This document shows positions 8,372 through 16,474 of a stretch of DNA of 64,000 bases, piece by piece. Position 1 is the first letter of the stretch. Each line of letters starts with the position of its first letter. A program made the position numbers and the translations under genes. Source of the DNA: Ktedonobacter robiniae (GTDB lineage: Bacteria; Chloroflexota; Ktedonobacteria; Ktedonobacterales; Ktedonobacteraceae); NCBI RefSeq assembly GCF_016587375.1, contig NZ_BNJG01000001.1, forward strand, positions 868,001 to 932,000, in the 5' to 3' direction. The notes under the pieces are model-generated. The model was not told where the DNA came from and ran no database searches. It worked only from the letters and a program-made list of their open reading frames with translations.

Positions 8372-9106
8372 CTAGACAGGTTCTTTGACGTCTTTGGAGA
8401 CCAGTGTACCACATTTCTCACCGCGCATTATCGCCTCTAAAGCCCCTTCTTGCTGGAGATCAAACACGATAATTGGCATATTATTGTCTTTACACAATGA
8501 GAGTGCAGTACTATCCATTACCTTTAATCCCATATTGAGCGCCTGCATGTAGCCGATTTCATCGAACTTGCGTGCATAGCAATTCTTTACAGGATCATCG
8601 TCGTAAATGCCATCGACTTTAGTAGCTTTGAGCAATACCTGCGCGTTCAACTCCACCGCGCGCAAAGCCGCGGCAGTGTCGGTCGTAAAGAACGGATTGC
8701 CACTACCCGCAGCCAGGATTACGACGCGCCCCTTCTCCAGGTGACGCACCGCCCGGCGGCGGATAAACGGCTCCGCAACAGGAGGCATCTCAATAGCCGT
8801 CTGCACACGCGTTGCCATGCCATGCTTTTCCATAGCATCTTGCATGACAAGCGAGTTCATGACGGTCGCTAGCATACCGACATAATCGGCGGTGGCACGA
8901 TCAATACCTGTGGCGGCTGCATCCGCACCGCGCCACATATTGCCACCACCAATAACCATCGCGACCTCTACTCCCAGGGCGTGGACACGCTTGACCTCGG
9001 CAGCGATCCGCTGCACCGTCTGAGCATCGATACCAAACCCCTGTCCACCCAGGGCTTCGCCACTGAGCTTGAGTAGAATACGCTGATATTTCAGTTCGGC
9101 TGCCAT
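8372..9106 (-). CDS. pyrH: UMP kinase
   Basis: 244 residues from the ATG at 9106, which has AGGAAA well spaced; a TTG two codons earlier (9112) is less likely. PyrH phosphorylates UMP to UDP and belongs to the amino-acid-kinase fold. KLSGEALGG, the GGGNMWRG glycine loop and [18 protein letters not shown] are clear. [11 protein letters not shown] matches the C-terminal part of hexameric bacterial UMP kinases. It sits nine to fifteen bases after tsf, so the two are co-transcribed. Confidence 0.97.
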   Translation of the reverse strand: MAAELKYQRILLKLSGEALGGQGFGIDAQTVQRIAAEVKRVHALGVEVAMVIGGGNMWRGADAAATGIDRATADYVGMLATVMNSLVMQDAMEKHGMATRVQTAIEMPPVAEPFIRRRAVRHLEKGRVVILAAGSGNPFFTTDTAAALRAVELNAQVLLKATKVDGIYDDDPVKNCYARKFDEIGYMQALNMGLKVMDSTALSLCKDNNMPIIVFDLQQEGALEAIMRGEKCGTLVSKDVKEPV

Positions 9107-9121
9107 GAGCAATTTCCTGCC

Positions 9122-9721
9122 TTATTCTTCACCCAGCTTGAAACGGCTGAAGCGGCGCAGGACGATGTTCTCGCCGGTATCCGCGATCACCTTGCGGATC
9201 AAATCGCCGATGGTGAGGGTCTCGTCTTTGACCCAGGGCTGCATAGTCAAGACCTGTTCTGAGAAGGCTTTCTTGAGCTTACCTGCAATCACTTCCTCTC
9301 TCTTCGCCTCGGGGACGCGTGCCATAGAGGGATCTTCCAGGATCTCTTTCTTCTTCGCCTCAACTACCTCGGCAGGCACATCCTCGTAATTGACATACTT
9401 GGGTGCCACGCCTGCAATCTGAAGTCCCAATTCACTGGCGAGCTGACGGAATGACTCGCTGCGTGCGACAAAGTCAGTGCTGCAATTGAGCTCCAGCAAG
9501 ACACCAATGCTATGGTTATGGTGTACATACGAGAAGACGCCGCCCTCTTTGGTCTCGCGACCAGCGGCCACCATCTTCTCAGCCTTGCGGCTGCTTCTGG
9601 CCTCAAGATACTTGACGGCCTCATCCCAGCTCTTTGACTCGGTCAGGGCATTCTTGCAGTCGGCAAATGTCGCGCCAGTCTCCTCGCGCAACTTCTTTAC
9701 ATCCGGTGCCGTGTAGTTCAT
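9122..9721 (-). CDS. tsf: Translation elongation factor Ts (short form)
   Basis: 199 residues. EF-Ts exchanges GDP for GTP on EF-Tu. The N-terminal UBA-like region reads VKKLREETGATFADCKNAL and the core motif FSYVHHNHSIGVLLELNCSTDFVAR, with the TDFV element that inserts near the EF-Tu nucleotide site. It is shorter than the about 280-residue E. coli protein, like the short forms of Thermus and other Chloroflexota. The 227-base gap after rpsB includes a terminator-like hairpin, so tsf may be made at a lower level than rpsB. Confidence 0.97.
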   Translation of the reverse strand: MNYTAPDVKKLREETGATFADCKNALTESKSWDEAVKYLEARSSRKAEKMVAAGRETKEGGVFSYVHHNHSIGVLLELNCSTDFVARSESFRQLASELGLQIAGVAPKYVNYEDVPAEVVEAKKKEILEDPSMARVPEAKREEVIAGKLKKAFSEQVLTMQPWVKDETLTIGDLIRKVIADTGENIVLRRFSRFKLGEE

Positions 9722-9892
9722 GGTTGATTTCTCCTCAATTCCGTAGATGTATGATACTCAGGTGCCGTGGACGGCGCAATGACCACCGCCCTTTTTTTTG
9801 GCACTCGAGTGCTTGACAAATGTGAAACGCGCTTTCATGAGGCGCCGCACGCCCGGCCTAGGAAAGAAGTACCCGGCCTGGAGTACAGGAAA

Positions 9893-9933
9893 AAGCGGGC
9901 GCAGGAGGAATTGTTCGCCTCTTGCCCCCGCTT
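9893..9933 (-). terminator. Probable attenuating terminator between rpsB and tsf
   Basis: On the minus strand an AAGCGGG-type 16-bp stem with two mismatches encloses an 8-base loop and runs into five T residues (9890-9894), 16 bases after the rpsB stop. Imperfect pairing would suit partial read-through into tsf. Confidence 0.6.
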
Positions 9934-9948
9934 ACTTGCTGCTGTGTG

Positions 9949-10806
9949 TTACTCTTTCGTAACCAGCTCGCCCTCAGAACCGGCGGCTGGGCTCTCGGCC
10001 TCTGAAGAAGCCTGAGGGGCTGCCTCTGGGGCTGTGGCCTGTGGGGTTGCAGCAGCGGCCTGTGGCTCCTCGGCCTGAACCTCTTCCTCGCCCGTGGTCT
10101 CGTCCTTATGCAGGGCCTCAAGCTGACGGCGACCCTCGACCGCGGCATCAGCAATCTTGGCGCACAGGAGACGAACCGCGCGAATAGCGTCGTCGTTTGC
10201 AGGGATGGGATAATCCATCTCGTCGGGATCGCAGTTGGTATCGGCAAGCGCGATAATAGGAATCTCCAGGCGCAGGGCCTCAAGCACCGCGGTGCGCTCT
10301 TTACGTGTGTCGATGATGAAGAGTGCACTGGGAAGAGACCTCATGTCTTTGATACCGCCCAGGATGCGCTCCAGGCGCGCAATGTCGTCCTGCAAGCGCT
10401 GGACTTCTTTCTTGGGCAGGCGCTCGAACTCGCCACTGTCGCGGCGGCGCTCCAGGTCGCGCAGGTATTTAATGCGCAACTGAATGGTCTGGAAGTTGGT
10501 GAGCATACCGCCCAGCCAGCGCTGGTTGACATAGAACATACCACAGCGCTTGGCCTCCTCGGCCACGGCCTCCTGCGCCTGCTTCTTCGTACCCACAAAG
10601 AGCAAGGTACCGCCGCTAGCAGCGAGCTGCTCGACAAACTTGTAGGCCTCGTTCAAGCGCGTCACGGTCTGCTGGAGATCGATGATATGAATGCCGTTGC
10701 GGTCCATGAATATGAACTGCTGCATCTTCGGGTTCCAGCGCCGCGTCTGATGTCCAAAGTGGACGCCTGCCTCAAGAAGTTGCTTCATTGAGATAATATT
10801 AGCCAA
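9949..10806 (-). CDS. rpsB: 30S ribosomal protein S2
   Basis: 285 residues. S2 binds the 30S head/body junction. Signatures include [45 protein letters not shown] and [16 protein letters not shown]. The start is TTG at 10806 with GGGAGG nine bases upstream. The last 55 or so residues are a low-complexity Ala/Glu/Pro tail not found in E. coli S2; such tails are known in some Gram-positive and Chloroflexota S2 proteins. First gene of the cluster, with an identifiable promoter at 11026-11054 and a leader of about 215 bases. Confidence 0.98.
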   Translation of the reverse strand: MANIISMKQLLEAGVHFGHQTRRWNPKMQQFIFMDRNGIHIIDLQQTVTRLNEAYKFVEQLAASGGTLLFVGTKKQAQEAVAEEAKRCGMFYVNQRWLGGMLTNFQTIQLRIKYLRDLERRRDSGEFERLPKKEVQRLQDDIARLERILGGIKDMRSLPSALFIIDTRKERTAVLEALRLEIPIIALADTNCDPDEMDYPIPANDDAIRAVRLLCAKIADAAVEGRRQLEALHKDETTGEEEVQAEEPQAAAATPQATAPEAAPQASSEAESPAAGSEGELVTKE

Positions 10807-11025
10807 GTTACAAATCCTCCCTTTGACCTCCGCTCGCGACTCTTACCTGACAACAGGGCCCCCCGGTACTACCACTACCAAGCTGTTTAATCAAGCTGAT
10901 GGACCCCAGGGCGTGCCTGGCCGCAGAGCGTGCGTAGTCTGTTGTAATACGTTGTGATACTGTGCACAATCAATCGTGCGTAAACACAACTTGTGCAGGA
11001 ACATACCGGATCCTGCCAGTTGAGA
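10807..11025 (-). promoter_or_regulatory. Untranslated leader of rpsB
   Basis: About 215 bases separate the promoter from the TTG start. S2 leaders in many bacteria bind S2 and autoregulate the rpsB-tsf operon, so a structured leader is expected, but I cannot assign it to a known leader family by eye. Short complementary stretches (TTGTGC and GCACAA) occur around 10960-11000. Confidence 0.4.
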
Positions 11026-11054
11026 AGTATAGCATAGTGAGACTACGGACGCAA
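11026..11054 (-). promoter_or_regulatory. Promoter of the rpsB cluster
   Basis: On the minus strand TTGCGT (11054-11049), a 17-base spacer and TATACT (11031-11026) form a good sigma-70 type promoter. The ISAs1 element begins 16 bp upstream of the -35 box, so native UP-element sequence farther upstream has been displaced. Confidence 0.7.
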
Positions 11055-11061
11055 GAAATTT

Positions 11062-11070
11062 GCCAAGCAG
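11062..11070. repeat. Target-site duplication, left copy
   Basis: GCCAAGCAG directly precedes the left end of the insertion sequence and recurs exactly at 12407-12415 after its right end. A 9-bp duplication fits the 8-10 bp duplications of the ISAs1 family. Confidence 0.9.
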
Positions 11071-12406
11071 CAGGGCTTTCCAATTCTCAAAAGGGTGATG
11101 AAAAAGAAGAGTTTTCCTTGTAGAATACGAAAACCAAATCATCTCTCAAGGAAAACTCTGCATGGACTATACCACATTGACGCTTTCAACACGAGCGAAA
11201 CATCCCCCAGAAATGGTTCCCGCAGCTTCGCTGTACCACACCTTGCAAGCCCTCTCAGACAAGAGACGCAAACAAGGAAAACGCTACGAATTGGCTCTGG
11301 TCCTTTCTCTGATTGTGCTCGCCAAGCTCGCAGGGCAACAGACACTCAGTGGAGCCACCGATTGGATTCGTCATCATGGCGTGCCTTTGGCACAGCGCTT
11401 TGGACTTCGTCGCCAGCAAATGCCATGCCAGATGACCTATTGCAATGTCCTGGCGATGGTAGACAGCAAGCATCTCGACGAGCTTCTTTCGGCATTTTTC
11501 ATCCGTTGGGAAGCTCAGGCTCGATGTGGGGAGCAATCCAGTCGCCTCCTCATTCCAAGCCTACAGACCAATCACGCTCATGTCGCTGTTGATGGCAAAG
11601 CTCTACGGGCGACGAGCAACGAGGTCCATCCGGTTCACCAACTCAGTTGCTATGAAATGGCGACTGGCATCGTGCTTTGGCATTGCAATGTGCAGGAGAA
11701 GGAAAATGAGATCAGTGCCCTCAAGCCCTTGTTGGCGCCATCATGGGTCAGTGGACGCATTTTGACCCTCGACGCTCTGCATACGCAACGCGACCTCTGT
11801 GCGCAGATCCATCGCTTGAGAGGAGACTATCTCCTCATTGCCAAGGACAATCAGCCCACCCTCCAAGAGGATATTGCTGATTTGTTTGAGGACGCTTTCC
11901 CTGATCGGCGGCGCTGGAAGCAGGCAGAGACCTGGGACAAAGGACATGGACGATTGGAACATCGCCAGCTTCTCTCTAGCCCTGATCTCAACGATTGGTT
12001 TCGCAAGGACTGGGAAGGCATCGAGCAAGTCTTTCGCCTCGAACGAACGACGCGCATCCTGAAAACGGGAAAGCTTCGCCACGAAGTGGTCTATGGGCTC
12101 AGCAGTCTCTCGATGAGCAAGGCTCCTCCCCAACGCATGCTCCAACTCGCCAGAGACCACTGGGCCATCGAAAATCGGCTGCATCATCGGCGAGATGTCA
12201 CTTTGGGGGAAGATCGCTGTCAAACCCGTACAGGATCCGTTCCCAGTTTGCTTGCTCAGCTCAATAGCGCCGTATTGAGTCTGATGGATCGCCTTGGCGT
12301 TCGCAATGTTGCTCGCCAGATGCGCTACTTGAACGCCCATGTTGATCAGGCTCTTGATCTTATCCTCCTTGGTCAATGTTCTGTTTATTAGAATTGGAAA
12401 GCCCTG
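11071..12406 (+). mobile_element. ISAs1-family insertion sequence, intact (1336 bp)
   Basis: The element begins CAGGGCTTTCCAATTCT and ends with its exact inverted complement, and is framed by identical 9-bp direct repeats (11062-11070, 12407-12415). It holds one full-length transposase gene. Matching ends, perfect target duplication and an undamaged gene point to a recent insertion, between the rpsB promoter and the divergent response regulator region. An inner inverted repeat around GAGTTTTCCTTG (11111 and 11146) lies just before the transposase start and could limit read-through expression. Confidence 0.93.
11162..12391 (+). CDS. ISAs1-family DDE transposase
   Basis: 409 residues, ATG start. 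Catalyses cut-and-paste movement of the surrounding element. The N-terminal DUF4096-like part (DKRRKQGKRYELALVLSL) is followed by a DDE core: HVAVDGKALR gives the first Asp, ILTLDALHTQRD the second, and HWAIENRLHHRRDVTLGEDR the Glu-containing helix at the C-terminus. Length matches the family (about 370-410). The stop lies 15 bp inside the right terminal repeat. Nothing indicates a broken gene, so it is probably active. Confidence 0.95.
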   Translation: MDYTTLTLSTRAKHPPEMVPAASLYHTLQALSDKRRKQGKRYELALVLSLIVLAKLAGQQTLSGATDWIRHHGVPLAQRFGLRRQQMPCQMTYCNVLAMVDSKHLDELLSAFFIRWEAQARCGEQSSRLLIPSLQTNHAHVAVDGKALRATSNEVHPVHQLSCYEMATGIVLWHCNVQEKENEISALKPLLAPSWVSGRILTLDALHTQRDLCAQIHRLRGDYLLIAKDNQPTLQEDIADLFEDAFPDRRRWKQAETWDKGHGRLEHRQLLSSPDLNDWFRKDWEGIEQVFRLERTTRILKTGKLRHEVVYGLSSLSMSKAPPQRMLQLARDHWAIENRLHHRRDVTLGEDRCQTRTGSVPSLLAQLNSAVLSLMDRLGVRNVARQMRYLNAHVDQALDLILLGQCSVY

Positions 12407-12415
12407 GCCAAGCAG
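12407..12415. repeat. Target-site duplication, right copy
   Basis: GCCAAGCAG, identical to 11062-11070, immediately after the right end of the insertion sequence. Confidence 0.9.
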
Positions 12416-12747
12416 AGCCGTTCTTCCCTTTTTTCGCAATCTCAGAAAACACAATAGCCTCATTGGCTACTATCTTCCCCAAAAACGCTAAAATAGAGTA
12501 TACTTGAGTAGGACAAAATAGTGGTGGTGTAAAGAGTGGAGGAAGAGTATGCAAGGTAAAACGCGTTTAGCGCGCGTCCATCTTGTCGCCTGCCTTCCAA
12601 CTCCCAGCCCGCTCTGGATATCACTGCAACGCCTCCCGACCCCCAGCCCAACACCTATACTGTTTCTCCCCCGGAGAAAAAAATATATGCCTCGACGCAT
12701 TCATCTCGTGCGTGTAAGGCAACACCTCAAATAATACTGTCTGTTTC
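12416..12747. other. Intergenic region between the IS and the response regulator
   Basis: No supported gene. Two overlapping open frames of 60-70 codons exist but neither has a ribosome binding site or recognisable product. Before the IS inserted, this stretch was the upstream flank of the rpsB promoter. Confidence 0.4.
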
Positions 12748-12776
12748 TTGAAACAGGAAGTATAGTATAGTGTATA
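12748..12776 (+). promoter_or_regulatory. Candidate promoter of the response regulator
   Basis: TTGAAA (12748-12753), 17-base spacer, TGTATA (12771-12776); TATAGT within the spacer is an alternative -10. The -35 overlaps a small dyad, TTTC-TT-GAAA. Confidence 0.5.
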
Positions 12777-12863
12777 CCCATACACATTTATAGCTAAAAA
12801 GCTAGAATAACGCAGCTAAGATTGTTTATAGGGGTAGTTGAAGTAGAAAGGGATTTTAAGCAC

Positions 12864-13913
12864 ATGGTAAAGATCCTCATCGTTGATGATCATTCGCTTA
12901 TGAGACGCGCGGTCCGCGAAGTCCTCGAAAAGGAGGCCGACTTCAATGTGGTGGCCGAGGCCAGCACGGGGCAAGAGGCCGAGGCACAGGCCCAACAGAC
13001 GCAGCCAGACGTTATCTTAATGGATATGGATATGCCTGACTGCAATGGCTTTGATGCAACCGAGCGCGTCCTGGCACACTCACCACATTCGCGTGTCATC
13101 ATCTTTACTGCCGCACACGAAGATGTACACGTCTTTCGCGCCCTCCAGCGCGGAGCAATGGGTTACATCACTAAAGATATAGAGCCCGATGCGCTCATCC
13201 ACGCGGTACGCTGCGCCGCTCGCAACGATCTCTGCATTCCAGGGGCCCTCGCCAGCCAGGTCCTGGCCTATATTCGCAATATCTGGCGAACACAGGAACA
13301 GTTTTATAGCACGCGCTTCTCACCTGAAGCCATAGCTTATCGTACACCACGCCGCGTTCGACGAGCCGCAAAAGTGCAGACACTCCACGAGAACTCCACT
13401 AGCGAGCTACTCAACCGCACCACTGGAGAACTGGAGGAACAGGTTGAAGTAGATGAGAAAGCTGATGACGAGGGCGACGAGGAGGCCGCAAAGGGTGACA
13501 AGCCCAGGCGCCGGCCACGCCCTCTAACCGGGCGCGAGCGTGAGATCCTCGACCTGATGCGCCTGGGTCGCAAGAACCGCGAGATCGCCAAAGAACTCTG
13601 TATCGCTGAATCGACGGTCCATAAGCATGTGCAGAACATCTTTGAGAAGCTTCGCGCTCGCAATCGGACCGAGGCCATCTACTTCACGAGCATGGGTGGG
13701 CAGTTTATAGGCGAACAGCTTTTACCTGAACAACGCCTCCCAGGCCAGTTTGTGCCCACCACACCCTTGCCGGAAATCGATCCGCGCCATCCCGACTTCA
13801 CCAGGCTGGTTGGAGGAAATGAAGAGAAGGTTAGCGAGCGTCACGGCTCCAACACTACGCATGTAGTCAGGAACCCCATGCCTGAAAGGGCAGAGGCTTG
13901 TACTTGGGGGTGA
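12864..13913 (+). CDS. NarL/FixJ-type response regulator
   Basis: 349 residues from the ATG at 12864, which has AAAGGGA about ten bases upstream; the frame opens 14 codons earlier without such a site. Receiver domain at residues 1-120: acidic pair D8-D9, phospho-acceptor D54 in LMDMDMPD, conserved Thr and the Lys of GYITKDIEP. Then an unusually long linker (about 100 residues, partly Glu/Asp-rich), and a LuxR-type helix-turn-helix at about 225-285 (LTGREREILDLMRLGRKNREIA, shown in part here as key residues LTGREREIL). A non-conserved 65-residue tail follows. No sensor kinase is adjacent, so it is an orphan. The tail ends just before the group II intron. Confidence 0.9.
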   Translation: MVKILIVDDHSLMRRAVREVLEKEADFNVVAEASTGQEAEAQAQQTQPDVILMDMDMPDCNGFDATERVLAHSPHSRVIIFTAAHEDVHVFRALQRGAMGYITKDIEPDALIHAVRCAARNDLCIPGALASQVLAYIRNIWRTQEQFYSTRFSPEAIAYRTPRRVRRAAKVQTLHENSTSELLNRTTGELEEQVEVDEKADDEGDEEAAKGDKPRRRPRPLTGREREILDLMRLGRKNREIAKELCIAESTVHKHVQNIFEKLRARNRTEAIYFTSMGGQFIGEQLLPEQRLPGQFVPTTPLPEIDPRHPDFTRLVGGNEEKVSERHGSNTTHVVRNPMPERAEACTWG

Positions 13914-14016
13914 TTTCTGCCCGTCCGGTGCAAGCCTGGACCTGACCAGACTCAGCCAGCACTCTTTGGAGTGATCGGGCTATGATAGAGGGAAGTGTTC
14001 AAGTTCCTACCTACGG

Positions 14017-14759
14017 GTGCGTGCCAGCTTGTAGCTCTAGAATTCCTGGGTTAAACATCTGTAATGGGGTGAAAAGTACTCAGGGAAAAGTACCGCCCTC
14101 TATCCTTGTCGAGGCAAACATTACCCGCGCAGTGCGCCGTTTCGGTACGCACTAGATTGCTCTCTAAGAGCAGAAGGTTGAAGGCAATGACCTTCTAGGA
14201 CGCCTATCCTACCTAGAGGGGAAACCCAAAGGGGAAAGTAGCATGATAGGAAAGCGGTGAAACGCGAAGCTATGTAGCGTGATGCACCGCAAGTCCTGCA
14301 CACATGGTTAGACTGAATTGTCGAATCCGAGTTTCCAATGGTCTAAGTAATGGCCCGCCGTAGCATAGCTGGAATCGGCGTCACTGGAATACGCATGTAC
14401 TTACGCGGCATGCAAACGCCATCTCCAGTGAGTACAGAGGAACGACCTCTGGAAAGGAAACAAAAGGAAAACTACCTGTGCTGAACGTCTAGTACGTGCA
14501 AATGCGGGATGACCTACAAACCGAGAGGTTCATGGTCACGGAGTCCCCATAGTAGTCCGAGTCAGGGAAAGTCTGATACATGGCGAAGGGGGACAGGCAG
14601 TCGTGAGAGACCCGGCAAAGAGTACGAGATGTACAGAGCTGAACCGGAATCTCCCAGAACTGCTGGAAAGCCGTGTGCGGTGAAAGTCGCATGCACGGTT
14701 TGGGGAGGGGCGGAAGGAAAAGGATCACCAAGTGGTACCTCGCCAGCCGCCTACTCCAC
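14017..14759 (+). mobile_element. Group II intron without an encoded reverse transcriptase
   Basis: The stretch starts GTGCG, the 5' consensus GUGYG of group II introns, and ends in a domain-VI-like stem (GGAGGGGCGG pairing with CCGCC-TA-CTCC, with a possible bulged branch A) closing with AC. Domain V at 14668-14701 matches the family closely, with the AGC triad, GAAA tetraloop and 34-nt length. Domain I features such as a GTAATGGGGTGAAA segment and many GAAA tetraloops lie between. The element is 743 nt, the size of a ribozyme alone; no open frame of reverse transcriptase type is present in domain IV. It would need a maturase supplied in trans. Boundaries are inferred by consensus. Confidence 0.8.
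14668..14701 (+). ncRNA. Group II intron domain V
   Basis: A 34-nt hairpin with the catalytic AGC triad at 14669-14671, a two-part stem and GAAA tetraloop, pairing at its base with CGGTT. This is the most conserved part of group II ribozymes and the best single piece of evidence for the intron. Confidence 0.88.
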
Positions 14760-14954
14760 AGCGGTGGGGTTTAGCCGTTCCCACTTTTTTCAAAAACGGC
14801 TCCCCTTGCGGGGCAAAATGAACAAAGGAAGAAGGAGGAGTGCGCCATGCTCTTCCCCATGTCTCAAGCCAGGGTTCTCGCATGACACAATTGGATGATG
14901 GTACAATAGCACTTGTTACACCATCTTTCTTTGTAAAGGAATGTACGTGCCATT
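14760..14954. other. Region between the intron and the Crp/Fnr gene
   Basis: No gene is supported. A dyad GCCGTT/AACGGC with a 15-base loop lies at about 14773-14800, close behind the intron 3' end, followed by a CCCC-TTGC-GGGG hairpin (14803-14815). Confidence 0.4.
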
Positions 14955-15713
14955 GTGCAAGAGAAACAAGCGCTGAACCAGCAGCGTCCAGTATCACACA
15001 AACAGACAGGCACAAGGGATGCCTTCCTGGCACGCAGTGAACTCTTCCGCCACTTACCCGCGGATGACCTTAACGCACTGCACCAGCGTACAACCGAGAC
15101 GTCATACCCATCCGGTTATGTCTTCTATCGGCCCGGCGATGCTGGCAGCGCCTTGTTTCTCTTGAAGCAAGGCGCCGTTCACCTCTATCATCTCTCGCCC
15201 GATGGGCGGAAACTGATTATGGCAACTCTCCAATCTGGAGCATGCTTTGGTGAAACGCTCCTGCTGGGGCAGGGACAGCAGCGCCACTTCGCGGAGGCCG
15301 TTTCTCCCACTCGCGTGTATAGCATCTCCAGGCACGATATCGAACACCTGGCAGGCCAACGGCCCGGCGTGGCCCTCGCTCTCTTCTATAGCGTTGAGCA
15401 GCGCCTTCACCAGATCGAGACACAACTGATTAACACCACCTTCAAAAGCACCCTCGCACGCCTGGCTACCCTCCTGCTACAACTGGCGCACGCCCAGGCA
15501 CGTGAGCAGGGTCAACTGGTGGTAACGGGTCTGACTCACGAAGAGCTGGCCGAACACCTGGGTGTTTACCGGGAAACGGTCAGCGCGACCCTACGCGAGC
15601 TTAAAGACCTTGGCGCAATCGAGCCTGGACGACGCCATATTCTGATCACCTCGCCTCATCTACTGGGCACGCTCGCCAACCCCGAACTCGGTACAGGAAG
15701 GAGTGCGCCATGA
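14955..15713 (+). CDS. Crp/Fnr-family transcription regulator
   Basis: 252 residues, GTG start with AAAGGA somewhat distant (14 bases). A cyclic-nucleotide-binding fold covers about residues 25-145 ([20 protein letters not shown], then [13 protein letters not shown] where the phosphate-binding cassette of Crp would be). The typical Arg-Ser/Ala of the cAMP cassette is not evident, so the effector may differ or be absent. The C-terminal winged helix contains [19 protein letters not shown]. It has no Cys cluster, so it is not an Fnr-type iron-sulfur sensor. It overlaps the next gene by ATGA, so the regulator and the ABC ATPase are translated together. Confidence 0.92.
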   Translation: MQEKQALNQQRPVSHKQTGTRDAFLARSELFRHLPADDLNALHQRTTETSYPSGYVFYRPGDAGSALFLLKQGAVHLYHLSPDGRKLIMATLQSGACFGETLLLGQGQQRHFAEAVSPTRVYSISRHDIEHLAGQRPGVALALFYSVEQRLHQIETQLINTTFKSTLARLATLLLQLAHAQAREQGQLVVTGLTHEELAEHLGVYRETVSATLRELKDLGAIEPGRRHILITSPHLLGTLANPELGTGRSAP

Positions 15714-16396
15714 ACACGATGCCCATTATTGAAGCCCAGCATGTCAAAAAAACGTATCGCCTGGGACAGCAGCGCATCGAGGCTCTAGGAGATATTAACC
15801 TCTCAGTCACACGTGGGGAGATGATCGCCATTATGGGGCAGAGTGGGAGTGGCAAGACCACCCTCCTTAACTGCCTCTCGGGGCTTGATACCATCGATGA
15901 AGGCGAGATCACGATCGCGGGACAGAACCTACGCGACCTGAGCGATAACGCGCGCACATCGTTTCGCGCACGCCACATGGGCTTCATCTTTCAGGACTTT
16001 AACCTCCTCCCCGTGCTGAGCGCCGTGGAAAACGTTGAGTTGCCCCTGCTGGTCGCCAGGGTGCCCGCCCGCCAGGCGCGTAAGCGCGCCCTGGAGATGC
16101 TTGAGCTGGTCGGCCTGGGACAGCGCGCCTTGCATCGACCCGCGGAACTCTCTGGTGGCCAGCGCCAGCGTGTCACCATCGCCCGCGCCCTGACCAATAA
16201 TCCCGCCATTGTCTGGGCCGATGAACCCACCGGCAACCTTGACAGCGAGACCGCTCAGGAGATCCTCCAGTTACTCGTCACTCTCAATCAGACGCAGCAG
16301 CAGACCTTCGTCCTGGTTACCCATGCTCAGGAGATTGGGGCCATGGCAGATCGCCTCATCAACATGCGCGACGGGCGCATTGTAAGAGAAAAATAG
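15710..16396 (+). CDS. ABC transporter ATP-binding protein, MacB/LolD type, without permease
   Basis: 228 residues, ATG start with GGAAGGAG, overlapping the Crp/Fnr gene by four bases. Walker [11 protein letters not shown]-loop [10 protein letters not shown], signature LSGGQRQRV, Walker [12 protein letters not shown] and the H-loop His (LVTHAQE) are all intact. The family (MacB, LolD, FtsE) normally works with FtsX/MacB-type permeases in lipoprotein release, peptide export or antibiotic resistance. Here no permease follows: the gene ends inside a hairpin and the next gene is on the other strand. The permease must be elsewhere, or the ATPase serves another partner. Confidence 0.93.
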   Translation: MNTMPIIEAQHVKKTYRLGQQRIEALGDINLSVTRGEMIAIMGQSGSGKTTLLNCLSGLDTIDEGEITIAGQNLRDLSDNARTSFRARHMGFIFQDFNLLPVLSAVENVELPLLVARVPARQARKRALEMLELVGLGQRALHRPAELSGGQRQRVTIARALTNNPAIVWADEPTGNLDSETAQEILQLLVTLNQTQQQTFVLVTHAQEIGAMADRLINMRDGRIVREK

Positions 16397-16450
16397 TGTG
16401 TTGCATCGTGGCAACCTGAGGCTGCACGACGCAACACACTATTTTTCTCT
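16385..16450. terminator. Bidirectional terminator between the ABC gene and dxs
   Basis: Arms 16385-16404 and 16431-16450 are exact inverted copies of 20 bases; after one mismatch another five pairs follow. The left arm contains the last codons and stop of the ABC gene. Runs of A and T at the outer ends give T tracts in both directions, so it can end both convergent transcripts. Confidence 0.85.
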
Positions 16451-16474
16451 ATCGATATTGTTTTTAGGTTTCTA

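Noticed and set aside
11741..12463. 240-codon minus-strand frame inside the insertion sequence
   Set aside because: It is antisense to the intact transposase and runs past the IS end; no family resemblance.
14509..14898. 129-codon plus-strand frame across the intron 3' part
   Set aside because: It overlaps domain V and VI of the group II intron; the residue pattern is the Ser/Gly/Arg-rich translation typical of structured RNA, not of a reverse transcriptase.
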